From the NCBI GenBank assembly GCA_013397935.1, contig VZRN01004661.1:1058420-1122419 (forward strand): a stretch of 64,000 bases of DNA. Reading direction: 5' to 3'. Both the position numbers and the translations under genes were made by a program. Position 1 is the first letter of the stretch. Every line of letters starts with the position of its first letter. Below the pieces are notes generated by a model. It made no database searches and was not told the DNA's origin. It saw only the letters and a list, made by a program, of their open reading frames with translations. This document shows positions 24,528 to 37,808 of this stretch, in pieces. Origin of the DNA: Dasyornis broadbenti. Taxonomy: Eukaryota > Chordata > Aves > Passeriformes > Dasyornithidae.

Positions 24528-25584
24528 CCTTTGGGACTGCAGATACTAATTCAACAGTGAAGGCTAAGTAAGGTAAATAAATACCTAAAGTATTTCTAAG
24601 TCTTTGATATTTTCAAATAACATAATTTCAGTATTTTGGAAACAAAAGAGTGAAGCTTGGCTGTGACTTCAGACACAGCTCTGTATGAATTGTACTTCTT
24701 TATTACCATGAAAAAGGGATCAATAGTTATTTTATGTTCTCCAGCAGGAACCCTTACTCTACACTCCATAATCAGCTGCTGTATCGCTTTGCTTCTCTAT
24801 ATTTTTTAGTGTTAGAAATGGCCCAGTTTTAGCTCAATCATAGATACCAACCTCATAAAATGGGCTCTTTGCTAGCTGCTGTTAAACATGCTGTTAATTG
24901 CTTTGCTTGTTGTGAGTCTGAGCTCTGATAGTTCATCTCTCGGAATTAATCTGTTCTTTAAGGACAAGTGAAAGGAGACACTTAGTCCCAGTCTCATGGA
25001 TTTAAAGGTATAGAAAATATAGTCCCAGATCTTTTTGTTGTTGTAAGAATAATTTCAATATCCTTTTTACCTCTCTGTCTGTCTGGATGAAATGGAGAAA
25101 TTGTCAAAATGTAATATTCACCGAGTTTGTTTTGGTTTTCCAGCCCCTGTAAGACATGGAGAGAAACAGATGAAAAGTTTCTTAACTCCCAGATTTGTAG
25201 AGATACCGAAGGTATACTCGTAGCCCTAGGCAGGAATTAGCATAATGTACAGTCCTCTTGATTACCCCCATTAAGCTTATTGGGCCAAATTCAACTTCCT
25301 TTCTTATACAACAGCTGTGGGAAACACCTATGGGCTGAAAATGGCCCACAGAGTACAGTGCTAACCCTCAGCTGGGAAGAAACGTGCACGAAAACAGAAT
25401 AAAAAACAACAACAAAGCTGAAGTATAACCTAAAACATGAATTAGAGGCAGGCAATGTTGCTAAGCTAACTATCAATAAGACGTACGAAACCACTACATG
25501 GTTATGAGTAGCTTTTAGCTGGGGAATGTAAAATCTTAAATGGCACAGATAACGTCAATCTGAATTACCGTTTTCACAATGACA

Positions 25585-25795
25585 CAGATGTTAGGATAAG
25601 GAAGCATAAATGGAAATTAAAGAGAAACAAATTTAGAACAGATGTCAGGAAGCATTTTTTTCATGCCGAGAATCACAAACGTGTGGAATGGCCTACCAGG
25701 CACGATTGTTAAGGCAAAAGCACAGGGGACATTCAAGAAGTGATCAGATGGCATCATAGGGGAATTGAGTAGTAAAAAAGGAAATGAGCATGCAT
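25585..25795 (+). mobile_element. Old LINE (CR1/L2/L3-like), ORF2 C-terminus
   Basis: The frame at 25602-25661 reads 'KHKWKLKRNKFRTDVRKHFF', which matches the conserved C-terminal end of CR1-superfamily ORF2 proteins (pattern L-R-x-D-V-R-K-x-F-F). A frameshift follows, after which 'WNGLP' at 25684-25698 matches the usual W-N-x-L-P, and 'ggggacattcaagaagtgat' (25725-25744) corresponds to the downstream 'LEVFKR'-type segment. The order and spacing are correct for this family. The copy is truncated and frameshifted, so it is dead. It is more diverged from chicken CR1 than the copy near 52.2 kb, suggesting an older subfamily. Confidence 0.75.
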
Positions 25796-26169
25796 AAGGC
25801 AAATGGTTTTAATTTAATCCCAAACAATGTCCGTGTTCTTAGTTATTAATGTTTGCATATTTACCTTGGGTAAACACACAGAATTCTTAGATAAAAAACC
25901 CCCAAACCTAAAATGCACAAAACAGCCTCTTTCTGATAATAAAATCAAGAAAAAACCTGTCATTTCTGTACTGTCTGTAAACATTGTGTATATATGAAAG
26001 AGTTTGTTAGTTATTTTTTTTTTGGTACCATTTCTCCGTATTCCGTATTGGTGATCTGTCGATGTTACCCATAACATCACAAGAGAACTTCTGAATAACT
26101 TTAAAATATATTTCTCAGGAATGGCATCTTGTTGGTGTCATTTGTCTTTTTAGGATGCATGCTTCCCCA
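25796..26169. other. Non-coding DNA after the LINE fragment
   Basis: Nothing recognisable. An 88-codon minus-strand frame at 25814-26080 has no motif. There is a T run near 26013-26023. Confidence 0.45.
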
Positions 26170-26430
26170 AGCTGTAATTTTGTTTCGTGTGCCCTATTAA
26201 TTTCAGTGGGACTCTTCATGTGCATAGATACAGGATAGGGTTCAAATGCTTTATTTGTCTCTCGTACGACGGGCAGATATCTGTCAAAACAAGGAATTAT
26301 GCTTTCTCCTGTGGACTTTGTTTCAGTGTAGACAACTCTGAATCTCAAATGTGGAAAGACATAGAAACTATAGATCCCAAAAGCCAGATCCAGGTTCTGA
26401 ATGTGGGAATCAATATTTTGCATCATCACT
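26170..26430. repeat. Possible amniote dispersed repeat relic
   Basis: 'ctattaatttcagtgggact' (26193-26212) followed by 'cttcatgtgcatag' resembles the 'cttcaatgggactactcatgtgc' word found in dispersed repeats of turtles and birds. 'tagatcccaaaagccagatc' (about 26371-26390) could belong to the same relic. Plus- and minus-strand open frames over this region (26187-26573 and 26115-26429) lack motifs and are probably chance. Confidence is low because the match is short. Confidence 0.3.
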
Positions 26431-29400
26431 CTGCTGGGTTGAGTCCAATGGCAAATAAAGGAAAGATGAAAATAGAAAGCAGCTCTGAGCTGTATTTATC
26501 GACCCCTTTTGTTGCCTTACTGAGTTCTGAAAGTACTTCTGGAAGTTCCAGTGATTGTACTGTTTGCAGCTGAAAGCATCAGCAGAATAAGCAAAATGCT
26601 TACTTTTGTTATTACTCTGTTCATTTCTCTTCTGTTATCCTGATGGTCTCACTTTCTTTCTCATCCCATTGACTATACAGCTGCTGCACTGGGAGAATTA
26701 TTGAGAAGAAAACTGTGTAGAACAATAATAGGGTTATTGGGCACCTCTAGGAGCTTGGAACTAAAAACCTATCAGGACTTATTCCTTTACTGTTAAACGT
26801 GAACTTGGCTTCGAATTTTGTTTCTTGGATATAGAAAGTTGGCTCATCTATGTAATAATATCATTAAAATTCAGTGTAAATGTGTTTTTTTTTTTTTCCC
26901 CCACTCTCAACAGTGTTATTGAAAAGATGATGAAAAGATAAGAGAGTTATTTTGTAGATTGCAGAGAACCATATCCTTACTGGGTAAATCATCGTAGCAC
27001 TGTAGAAACTAATGGCAACTGAAGTTAATAACATTCTATTACTTTCCTACTGGCTAGATGCTGGTTTGTTGTTGGTAACGTTATTGTTTCTGTTATCAGG
27101 ATTTTACATTTGCAGACATAGAAACGTAATGGAACCCACCTGGTGGATAATTCAGTTTATGCTTTCCACTTCATCTTAGCTTCTAGTATCATAAGTCCCT
27201 GACTTATAAAGTAAATTAATCAATTAAGCATCAATTTCTATGCCACTTCACTTTAAGCTTTTGTTAGATAATATTTGATCAGTACATATCTAAACTCCTA
27301 ATGTTTAAACAAATCATCACCTTGTCACTTAGGTGTAGACACAGATAACTAAACAATACAGTGTTAACTTATCTGTTGCAGGCTGAAAATGCTGTCTGGG
27401 CTTATCTTTTTTTAATGTGCTTTTGACATAAAACCGGTTCACTAAGTCACATACTGAGAAATTCAATAGCAGAATGGGCTTAGTGATTTGCTAAAATCAT
27501 ATGTAAATCTCATAGTCATATACAGTGTATAGATTAGGAACTCCATAGAAAGAGGAAGAGAGCTGTAAGAAAATAAAGCAGTAGAGCTGTGAGTTACTTT
27601 TGAAGGTTCTGGAGTTTTAATCATTAACTCATATTGATATTCCTATTTCCATTATGCTCGGCAGCAAGTTGCTCTTTTAACATTATATTTATATTTCATT
27701 GTCAGTGTCTGAAACTGAATTACAATGATCCATAGCAACATTTTCTTAATTATGTTACTATCAGTTAATTAACACTTGTACAATGCATACCAGGCATAGA
27801 TTAGAAAGAGAATAAAGACATGTCCCAGGTCAAGGAGAATAGGCTGTGATTTTACAAATGAAGGGGTCTAATGGAGTTCAGCATCAGCTCCCTCTGACTT
27901 TCACTGAGAACTCAACCTGCTTTCTCTAGCACGCTTTGAAAATCCCAGCTATAGAGAAGGGGCCACTTCTCAGAATACTGAGTATGCCATGTAGATTCCC
28001 TGGGCTGAAAGCCAACTGATTGTACAAAACTGAACTATAAGTCTGGGTACACAGAATGGAGACAAATTTATTAACGATATTGAATGCAAGTATCAGCATA
28101 CACCAAATTCTTAGATGCTATTGCTGAGTCATTGTGTGCCACAAAATTTTATGCAAGACCTCTATAAAGTCTTACCCAATAATTTGCTAATTAGTTGTTG
28201 CACAATCCCCTCCCTCGCCAAAACAAACCCTTGCCTATTATTGATTCTTTTACAGGTAAGACTCAAAAGTGGCAAGGTTAATACCTGTAAGATAACACAT
28301 TGCTCAAGATGGAAGAATCCTATTATTGTCAGACAATAGGAACAATGGGCTAAACTTCTCTGAGCGACTTCTTGCCAAAGACACATCCCAGGATGATTTC
28401 AAAGTGCCTTTGAGAAATGGTACAAGTTATATACATCTGCTCAGTAATGTCTGCCTGGCATGTTAGAGGCAAACTAATTTTTATTTGTTTGAGAGTACCC
28501 ACAATTCTAAACCAGATCTATTTACATGATTCTGAACATAAAAGAGTGCATTCTTATATGAATAACAAGATATTTTAAATAATGAAATATATTTCTATCA
28601 GCACTGTGTTCTCCTGTTATTTATTACTGTACTAAATTATCTACAACAGAAGACATCCAGTTTATAATGAGATATCTGATGATTTATTTTTGAAAAAAAT
28701 ATTAGCTTTATTATTTATTAATTCTAGCTGTATTCCTCTGTGTATACTCCATAAATATTAACATATCTGATGTCTTGTAAAGATACAATGAAAATAGCAT
28801 TGTGTCTGATGTATGGGAAAGATCTGACATCTCATTTTTGTGTAGTTGATCTTCTATAGCTTACAATATCAAGAAGCCAAATTAATTAGGAACTTGTGTC
28901 AAAAAAAAATGAAAACAGTTTTAGTGTAAGAACAGTTGGAGATTTGCATTAGGATTAAAAGCACTTTTTAGCCATATCGTTATCTCAAAGGTAGTAAAGT
29001 GGCAGATTGTATTTTGTACATTTGTGGAAGGCTAGATAAATTCCAAAATCCCTTTTAAAATGTTGCGTTGCTTAACAAATACCTACATGCAAGTATTAAG
29101 AGCTACGCAAGGATGTTGTGATATTTTTTCACAGGCGATCAAGTGGTTCTCTTAAAAAATATATATGCTAGATACTATTCTAAGTAATATCAAAACAGTA
29201 CCACTATCTACATTTACTGTTTAAAAATGAACCAGATACCTCATCATGATGCTCTATGAATACAGCTGTTGTCTGAAACCCACAAAGACCATCTGGAATT
29301 CGAGATTTATCAGAAGATTATTGTTCAAGGCTGGTTTATCTCAAAACACCAAGTCCTTTACATTTGTGCTGACATATCCTTTTGTAGAGTCTGATTTGAG

Positions 29401-32400
29401 AGATTTCCTTTAAGCTTGTTATATATTTGGTCTGATTAAGAACATGACAATCTCTCTTATTTTGATATATGTGATTAAATACAGTGCTGTCCCTGTGAGT
29501 ATTTTAAAGCTAAATTTACATGTTTCTTTGTCATTTTTTGCAGGTTTTCTTTTCAGATAGATAATTTTTTTTATCACATGAACATTTGAAAATACACCAT
29601 ATTAATTCTGAGATTATGAAGACTTAGAGCAACTTGATGTTTATCTATGTTTCCCTAATTATAGATAAGCCTCAAACACTCAAAGGAGCATTTTAGTGAC
29701 TTGAAAAATGCAAATTTAACATAGAATTAAACATGACATAAATTATTTGTAATATAAGTTGATCTTTCCTTTGTATCTTTGAAGAGAAATCTTGTTTTTC
29801 TAAATGGCTTGATACAGGTAAATTGGCTAAAGGTTCATGTTCTGTGGGGAGGACAAAGCAGAATTCCCAGCTACGGTTGCTTGTCTGTGTGTGGGTGAAA
29901 AGTCCTAGCTGATAACTTGGTAACAAGAGAACAATAGAAAAAAGGAGAAGCCTCATGGCTCTAACTGAAGCACATTGTCAGGTATTCTGTAAGGTGTTTT
30001 ACTTATTTAGTTTTTGAGGAATTGTTAACGGAGCGGTAGTACTTTGGTGAGCTCTGCTTCTACAAATACGCAATATAGCAGTTCCAGATGTGCTGAAGCC
30101 AGTGTGAAATCGGTGGATTCAAGAGGGCTTACTTGGAAACCTTAGCTGTAAACAGAGTGAACAAGTCGAAGGCGCCTGCATTGCATTTGTAAAGATTTAT
30201 GTCAGGTGTTTGGTGTCGATTATGGCTTCTCTTATCATATCTCTTCTCTTCTCATTAGAGAGCAGGCTGTGATCTTGGCTCCTAGCCAGTAACTTTTGGC
30301 AGGACTGGTATTGTAGACCTGGTGTGGCCTTCACACACCTCTTCATGGCTGCTGCATAGGAGGGGTCTCTGACATTTGTATGCTGTACTGGAGAAATTGT
30401 GCTGGCTTGGACCCCTGTTCCAGTATCAGTATTACCTATTGATAATTACATTTAAATTCTTGTTGGGTTTTCTGACACAGCAGTACAAGGGAGTTCTTAA
30501 GCATTGTGGAATGATAAATAGTTTGGGGTTTCTATGTGTTTATTAGTACTAAGGGAAAAGAATATGAGTAGGATACACTCATACAGTTACACACAAGCAT
30601 ATGTATAGTCCATACAAGACATTGAATTAGGTAACTGCTGCACTTAACTGGTATTGCAAAGAATGAAGCTCAAACAACAACTCTGTAATCTTTGAAGGAG
30701 TGCCCTGAGATGCACTGGCTGGAATGGAGTAGGTCATTATTAATATCAGGCAGAATCTATACATAAAAATCAAGCAAAGAAACCTGTATTTCCTAGGCAT
30801 TATTGAGATGCCAATCAGAGTGCAGCATGTGTGTCTGGAATTTTAAATAATTTTCTGGATGCATTTATTCCATATCCTTGGTATAAAATACATACAAATA
30901 AATTCTAGGGCTCTCCAAAGGCTTGTATGTATTTGCCACTGTTCACATTTTTCTGAAATGTATTGTCAGTCATTTGACAAAGACTCGATGTGAAATAACT
31001 GCCAGTTCACTAGTATTCCAGACTGACACCTTCATTTTACTTCTTTCCTGGGAGGAAAAGCAATTTTTGCAGCATTTTTTTTGGAGGCAGCAGACTACAA
31101 AACATGACTTTCTTGAAGGCCTGTGGATAAGGTTAAGGCCACTGCTGCAGAGACTCAAAGCTAACTCTAAAGAGGGAGTGAGACACTTGCTTTTCTGAAG
31201 AGAAATTAAAAATGGAAAGCTACTTTGACCATGATGCAACTCCCTGTTGGCATTTTTATTTGCAATCAGAACTTCATTTTGGTGCAGCTTACACCATCCT
31301 GAAATGCTTTATGCAGAGCTCCTTGGTTCTATAATTGTTATTTGCTTTTGAGTTAAGGCAGAATTTTCTGTAGATGCTTTGTCCAGTACACACACATTGC
31401 ATCAGCAAAAATAACCAGAGTGACAAAACTGGTTTATGTGACAGTTTGGCACAAAAGATAGAGGAAAGCAGGGCAAGGATGAATTGCATTTGAGATGTGT
31501 TTTTCTCCAGCTCAGAATAAAGAAAGAATTTGTTTAATCAATTTTAAAACTGAGAAAGCTGTAACAAAGCATAATATGAAACTGGAAGCATACTATATAT
31601 TGTAACAATGAGAATAGAATTCTAGTATGTGACTTTAATACATCTCTGTATATATGTTTTGTATGTTTTATGGGATATTTCTTTTTTTAATAGCAATTTT
31701 GTAGAGTCCTTGTTAAATATTGTGACCTTGAATAATTATTTCTTGATTTTTGCATTGTATGCTGTTAGAAAAACACAGAAGTTGAATGACAACAGTGGTG
31801 GAGCAGACTCTTTAGATTTTGCAAAAGTACCCTTTATCAGCACTTTCTCCAAACTTAAGGTTAAATATAGTCTTATTTTCTGTTTCTTACTCTTAAAATA
31901 TACTCACAGAATGGTATTAATATATGAAATGCATGAGTTGCTTTAGAATGTGTTTTGCTTGTTCTTCAAACAGTGCTACAGCCTTGAAACGTGTGTAGTT
32001 TATACCTTTTTTTTCTTATATAGTATTTTTTGAGGTGAAAAATAAAAGACCAGTATAATTATTTCGGCCTCAGAAAGTTGTGGCAGGAAATGTAAGCATA
32101 ATTTAAATATCCAGTAGGTTTTTGTTAACTGTGATACTGTTGAGCACAAAACAAGCTTGATTAATGTGCATCTATCTAGACTTTTTAAGAATTGTGTATC
32201 AAAGGATAACACATTTGTATTTTGTACAAAGTAAGAGGCTACAGCCATATCAATATCATTATAATTACACTTCTAATCTTTCTTCTGAGTATCTCAATTT
32301 CCTTGGTGGCTGGCATCAAACTTTTAAAAAAGTGATTATTAATATCCACATCGGAGTTTGTAAGAGCTTTCATCGTAACTTTTATGTGCTTTATGTGATA

Positions 32401-32533
32401 TAAGAAATAGTCTAAAAAAAAATAAGTTAGCTCTTTTCATATTTGAAGTATAAGAGTAGAATAGGACACAGAAATTAGCAATATACTGGGTGTATTTTGT
32501 GATCACTTACAACATGAATTAGGACAGACTTAC
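26431..32533. other. Anonymous AT-rich non-coding DNA
   Basis: No gene is supported. A T13 run followed by C lies at 26885-26902. A less AT-rich patch at about 30040-30420 has no open frame of note. Frames at 28115-28386, 30923-31239 and 31629-31946 are short, overlap on both strands, and carry no motif. Confidence 0.5.
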
Positions 32534-32806
32534 TGGGTTCTGTTTGGCAGAAATGGTGGCATTACGCAAGAAGGCAGATATCATGTCTAAATACGGGCAG
32601 GGATAAACGTAGCCAAAAAAGCAGTTGTGGATGCAGATGGCCCTGCTGAAGTTTTTGCACCTGGGCCGTTTGGTTTCCAAACTGACCTCATGACTGGCCA
32701 CAATGGCTGCCTTCTCTTCCAGAGCCAAAAATGGAAGAGGCTTAAGTGGGTCCATATGGCACACAACAATCAACAGCAAAGATTCATTGCCAACTTGGTA
32801 TTGCAA
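32534..32806 (-). pseudogene. Coding-like segment, possible exon relic (weak)
   Basis: I do not recognise the product. On the minus strand 91 codons are open, ending at a strong donor-like 'gtaagt' (32528-32533). Codon use is unlike that of chance frames here: in codons 29-71 about 30 of 43 end in G or C although the region is AT-rich. The residues include 'LALEEKAAIVASHEVSLETK' and a cysteine-containing run 'RPRCKNFSRAICIHNCFFGY'. The 5' border is poor: the frame opens after a TAG with little pyrimidine before it, and the first ATG is 17 codons in. A second minus-strand frame and a plus-strand frame are also open across the same bases, which weakens the case. It could instead be a fragment of an unidentified transposon. 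Confidence 0.25.
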
Positions 32807-35800
32807 CTACAGTTTGTATTTCAATGTGCTGTGGAATTGGTTCACTATTCACAGAAGAGCAAGTACTGCCAGGAGCAGCTTAATCTATGAATTTATCTAA
32901 TTATGTCCTAAAAGCACCAGAGAACTGCAGTATGATTTCAGATGTTGTGAGATGAAGCCAAAGTCAATTTAACCTGAACTGTGCAAATTCCAATTTGCAT
33001 CAGAAATCAAGAATTTGAGCATTTCTTATATATATCTGGTAGCACACAAATAATAATAAAAAAGTTTTACCGTACTGTATCCTTTGTGTAGGAAGCAGAA
33101 TATAACATCACTTGACTTTCAGGAGTTAAAGAAAGATGACAAAATATTACAAATAAGCTATTGAACACTGTTATCTGCGACCTTGAACAACTTTTTGTTC
33201 TTTCTCCTTTCCACCTTGGACTTCATAATAGAATTTATTTTAAAGCAGTGATACACATCTCAAAAGAGTAAAAGACCTTTGATATAATTGCCGTGAAGCT
33301 GGAAAATCAAATGATATTACTGTAAAATCCTTGTAATAGCCTAGGCAATAACTTCACTGTGTTTGAGTGCTATAGCTCTGTTTGCTCAGTAGTTGTTCAT
33401 TATGTAGTTTTATTGGTTATTTTTCCCTTTTATCGTCTGTTGATAGAGGGTACTTAACTATTTATGAGTCTCTCCAAGGGTGAAGCTTGCTGTTTCCTGG
33501 CTGGAATTACAAGTGAGAGGAATGTAATGGGTACTGGGTAGTGTGACACCTGTGTGTATTTTTTCCATTGTGATATCTTAGAAAGATTTGTGTGAGCCAT
33601 CCTTTCCACCTGAAGACAGCCCTACAGTTTGGGTAGGACATTGCCTTTTGACTGTGCTATTCTTGTTGTCTTCATGGAAGATATAAAGCAAACACCTATT
33701 TGCATTTGATAACACAAGTAGACACCTGTCCCTAAGATTATACTTAGACTAAATCTCTTTAAAGTTTAAAAAGTTATAGAATTAAAATTGAGGAATGTCA
33801 TTACCTGGTGTGTATCTGAACATATGGGTTCTACTCAGAAGAGCTGTGGTAGGATCTGGACTGTTGGCAGAAAATACAATATTGTACGGTACCGAAGGAG
33901 TCACTAAGAATAGATGATCTGAAGATAGTATTCCATCAGAGTTGAACCTAAAAGTTGGCAGTAATTAAAAAATTTCTGATTGTTTTAGCTGATTAAGTAG
34001 TATTCATTAAGTGATTTCTTTTTTGTAGTGTAGAAAACTATTTCCCACCCATTTTTCCAGGTGATGTCACTACTACTTAGTCTGTGTAACTCCTTTTTCC
34101 CGCCTGACATGAGAGCCATAAGCTCACATTTAAATTGTCATATTGTCCCAATGATGCTTTATTACTCACCCCTTTCATCTTTATACAGCAAAATATTGTT
34201 TCCAAAAATCCGCACTTCCAAACTATGAGCACATATAGCCTTGCATAGTCAACCTTTTACAGAGCTTCTGCACAGAGCACGTTTTTAAATAATCTTATCG
34301 CAAAGCCATGCAGATGACATAGTTATCAGGAATGGAAAACTTAGACTCACGGGGTTTTTACAGTTCAATAACGTTCATCCTGCCATCGAATTCTCTCTGA
34401 AATACTTCTATACCTACCATGCTCTCCTAAGGACTCTGTAAAATCTTCAGAAATAATAAAAAAATAAATCTAATAGCCTACAAGCTATAGTACACAGAAG
34501 CAATCTGTAGAAATAGCAATCTACACATCCCAAACTGTTTTTAATATACAACCAAGTCATCAGACATCAGTGGCTGTGCCACAAGCAGATGTTTATACCT
34601 ATCTTATTAATGTTCAGACTTTTATTCAGTGAGGCTATTCTCCTTGGGAAACAAAATACATTTTTGAAAGGTCACCTAAGTTCCTATAAGGAATTGCTTC
34701 CATGCAGGAAGAAACTCTACAGATTATATAAGTCTCAATTTAAGATACACTTTAGGAACCCAAATGGAAAAATCATTAAACAGTCAATGACTTTTATCTC
34801 TATAAAATTTATATTGTATAAAAATATATGTTAATGAGACTTCACCTTGAAAGAAACTTCCCATAATATTCTCATGCAGCCCTTCACCAGTCACACTCTT
34901 CTTGAAGTCATAATGAGGAATAAATTCCCTTCAGTCTAAGATTTACCAACTGAATGGCTCTAAAATGAGAGTGAAGTAAAATTGTAAAGAAAGTTGACAT
35001 ATTCTACTGTGCCCACAGTAAGTGGCCTCTGCCAGCACAAAACCATGAAAATTCCCGAAACATGAAATACTTTTCCACTGTGTGAAACTCCCCAATGATA
35101 TGAGATAGTCACTACACACCAGAATGCTCTAACACAGCTACAGACATGTAGAGAGAAGTGAAGATTATCCACCTACTTGCTGGAAAAATTCCCAACAAAC
35201 TGGTCACTCTCTGATAACTTTAGAAACTGTACTTTCCTGCAACATCTGCACAATTAATACCCTCTATGCACAAGCACCTTGCATGTTTTTCTGTCAGCAG
35301 TTTTTTTAAACCAGTAAGTACTAAATTAAACCATAAGAATTTACTCTCTTATAAACATAAAATAATTTCTTCCTTGTGTCCTCCAGCGCTATGGAAACTT
35401 GAAAGATTGTCCTTTTCTGTCCTTACTGGCAGGTCTTATAAGACATGATGTTGCCATACCCCAACCAGAATTCTCTTATCTGACAGGAGGATGTCCTGTT
35501 GAAAGGTAGATTTAAATTGTGGAAAGGGAAGTAATGCCAAAACCTGAATGTTTTGTGTTCAGGGGTTAATGAAGAGAATCCATTTTGCAGCGCACAACCA
35601 GCACAGAAACCAGAGATAGCAATTCTGTAGTATTGATTCATCAGCTACAAGAGACCAAAAGTGCAAAGTGAGGGCTCCAAGAATTTGTCCTTGTGTTAGA
35701 TTCCACTGAGGAGTGTGTCATATATCTCCTCTGAAGTAAGAAAGTCATTTGACCTGCACCAAAGGCCCCATCATCAACTGAATCTCATAGAAATATATTG

Positions 35801-37405
35801 ATCTTTGGAGAACTACCCCTGCTTTGAATAAATGTAGGAAGGTTGTCTTGTTCCTTGGTTTGTGAGCTTGGAGGGAAGGGGTTTCTCCCTCTTTTTGTAA
35901 TTTCAGCACAATGTGACAGAGACAATGTGTCTTTAGCCTGCAGTAAAGGGTGAGTTTATCTATTTGCAAGCAGTATGGGAGGGAGGGTCAGTAATTCCTG
36001 ATGAAATGGGTGAAATGAGAATTAGTGAAAGTGGTTTACACAGCTCCCACTGCTACCACGAGGATGGGATGATCTCAAGCAGGTACAGCGTGGCTCTTCT
36101 AGGATTAGCACTAGAGAGATTACAGCGGTCCTAGAAGCTGTTCTGTTGAAATTCTACATTACAACCCTTGCCACACCTACTGCAATACTTCCTTAATATA
36201 AAATAGGTCTGAAAAGTAGTTTTTTGGTTTTATTTATTATTGAAAACTCTTATGTGCAAAATTTGAATGTCACTTGGATATGGAGTTCATATAGCTGTGA
36301 CTTTCCTTTATAAGATTTTGGTTATTGCAGTCTTGCAGATGAACCTTGGATATTGCTCATGAATTCAACATCTGACTTAGACTTTTTGTGGTCTTTTAGG
36401 AAAGAGCATTAACCTTATTAAAAACAAACCCAATTGCTTTATATTGTGTGCTGCTGTTACCATAAAAACCCTTGAGCAAGGAAGAAAGGAGTATCTCAAC
36501 AATACTCTCTATTTTCTGCCTTATTTTAAGACCCGTAAATATGTGTAGCAAAAATAGATATACTGGGTTAAACTATTGGATGGGCAACTTGAATCTTTCC
36601 TGGCTTGTAATTGCCGTGACTCAGATTTGAGAATTTCAGAATTTAGTAGAAAAATACATCTTTCCAGTTGTTTCTGCATAGTTTTATACAGCTCCAGTAG
36701 CCAATTTAGTTTTCCAGTAGCTAATATGAAGTTTTCCTGTCACATATTGCTGAAACAAGACCAAGACTTTTAAAAACTTCAGACTTTACTTCTGTGTACA
36801 TGTAGATTGTACCACTGAACATAAAGCATTGAAAAAAGAAATCCAGTCTCTAGCCACTTGTAATGCATTTATGAAGTAGAATTTGGTGTGAAGAAAGATA
36901 GTGGTAAAGGAAAGGTAAACTTAAGTGCTAAGAATAAATTTACTTACAGTTAATAGTAGAAGAACGTTTAGGAGCCATGTATTGCAATTCTCCTGAGATT
37001 TTTCTCTTATCTTAGTATATCAGATAAAACATAATATTATTGTTTTCCTTAGTAACTTCCAAATATCCATTTGTCAGAACTTACTAAGCTTGACAGATAT
37101 CATCTGTAGTAAAGAATATAGACTACTATAATATTATGCAAATTCTAATTGTGGTTAAAAAAGTCAATATTAAGTGATCTCTTAACTTTAAATTTGCTCA
37201 AATGACAGATCAGTGTCAATAAATAAGCAGTATCTATTTTAAAGCAAATAGTGGTGATACTATTTTTAGTATGGCTAAACACAGCATTTGCAAATGGTCA
37301 CTTAGAAAACCCAGAAATGGTGGGTCTGCGCTGAAGACTTCTGACCACTTGTCACTCTTGACAATGGCCTGTTAATAGGTTAAAGCAGGCCTAGGGAGTC
37401 TTTGT

Positions 37406-37808
37406 GTGTGGCTGGCTCCTTGGATTTTTGTGCTGATTTTCCATTTCCCTGTATTCCCCTGTTTGAATGAACCTGAGGAGATATCCTGGTCGGTGCCCAG
37501 GAAGAGGCTCAGTGGGTGCTTTCTGAGTATGCTGAGCAAATCAAGACACGTGCACATCTTGGGAGAGCTGTCCCAGAGAACTGTGACCAAAATGAAGTGG
37601 GAGAAAAGGTTGAAACAGAAGGAGATCTGACAAATTTTTGGTGGATCAGGACTGCTCTGTGGCACTTTCAATTTTGAAATGGCAGTTGTGGAAGGCTTTT
37701 GGACAGCTTTGTACTCTATCCCCTTAGCAGGATTCTTTGGTTTTGAAATCTCTTACTTGTGTATGTTTAGAGATAGATTTTCTATTTATAAATCGGGAAA
37801 ATTGTAGT
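37406..37808 (+). other. Long frame broken once, probably chance
   Basis: An ATG-initiated plus-strand frame runs 74 codons to a TGA at 37628-37630 and then continues open in the same frame to a TAG at 37806-37808, about 134 codons in all with a single stop inside. The composition is rich in W, F and L without recognisable motif, and an antisense frame (37372-37671) is open over the same bases. The local sequence (37380-37640) is less AT-rich than average, which by itself lengthens open frames. I list it because it is one of the longest nearly open stretches, but I think it is not a gene. Confidence 0.15.

Larger units (their letters stand above)
21266..25580. other. Anonymous AT-rich non-coding DNA
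   Basis: No gene is supported. The interval holds two adjacent small inverted repeats (21646-21663 and 21664-21685), an A-rich stretch at 21848-21864, and a 17-base tandem duplication at 24494-24527. All open frames are short and without motifs. Confidence 0.5.

Noticed and set aside
26187..26573. Plus-strand frame of 128 codons, possible gene
   Set aside because: No motif, an opposite-strand frame overlaps it, and its 5' part resembles a dispersed repeat.
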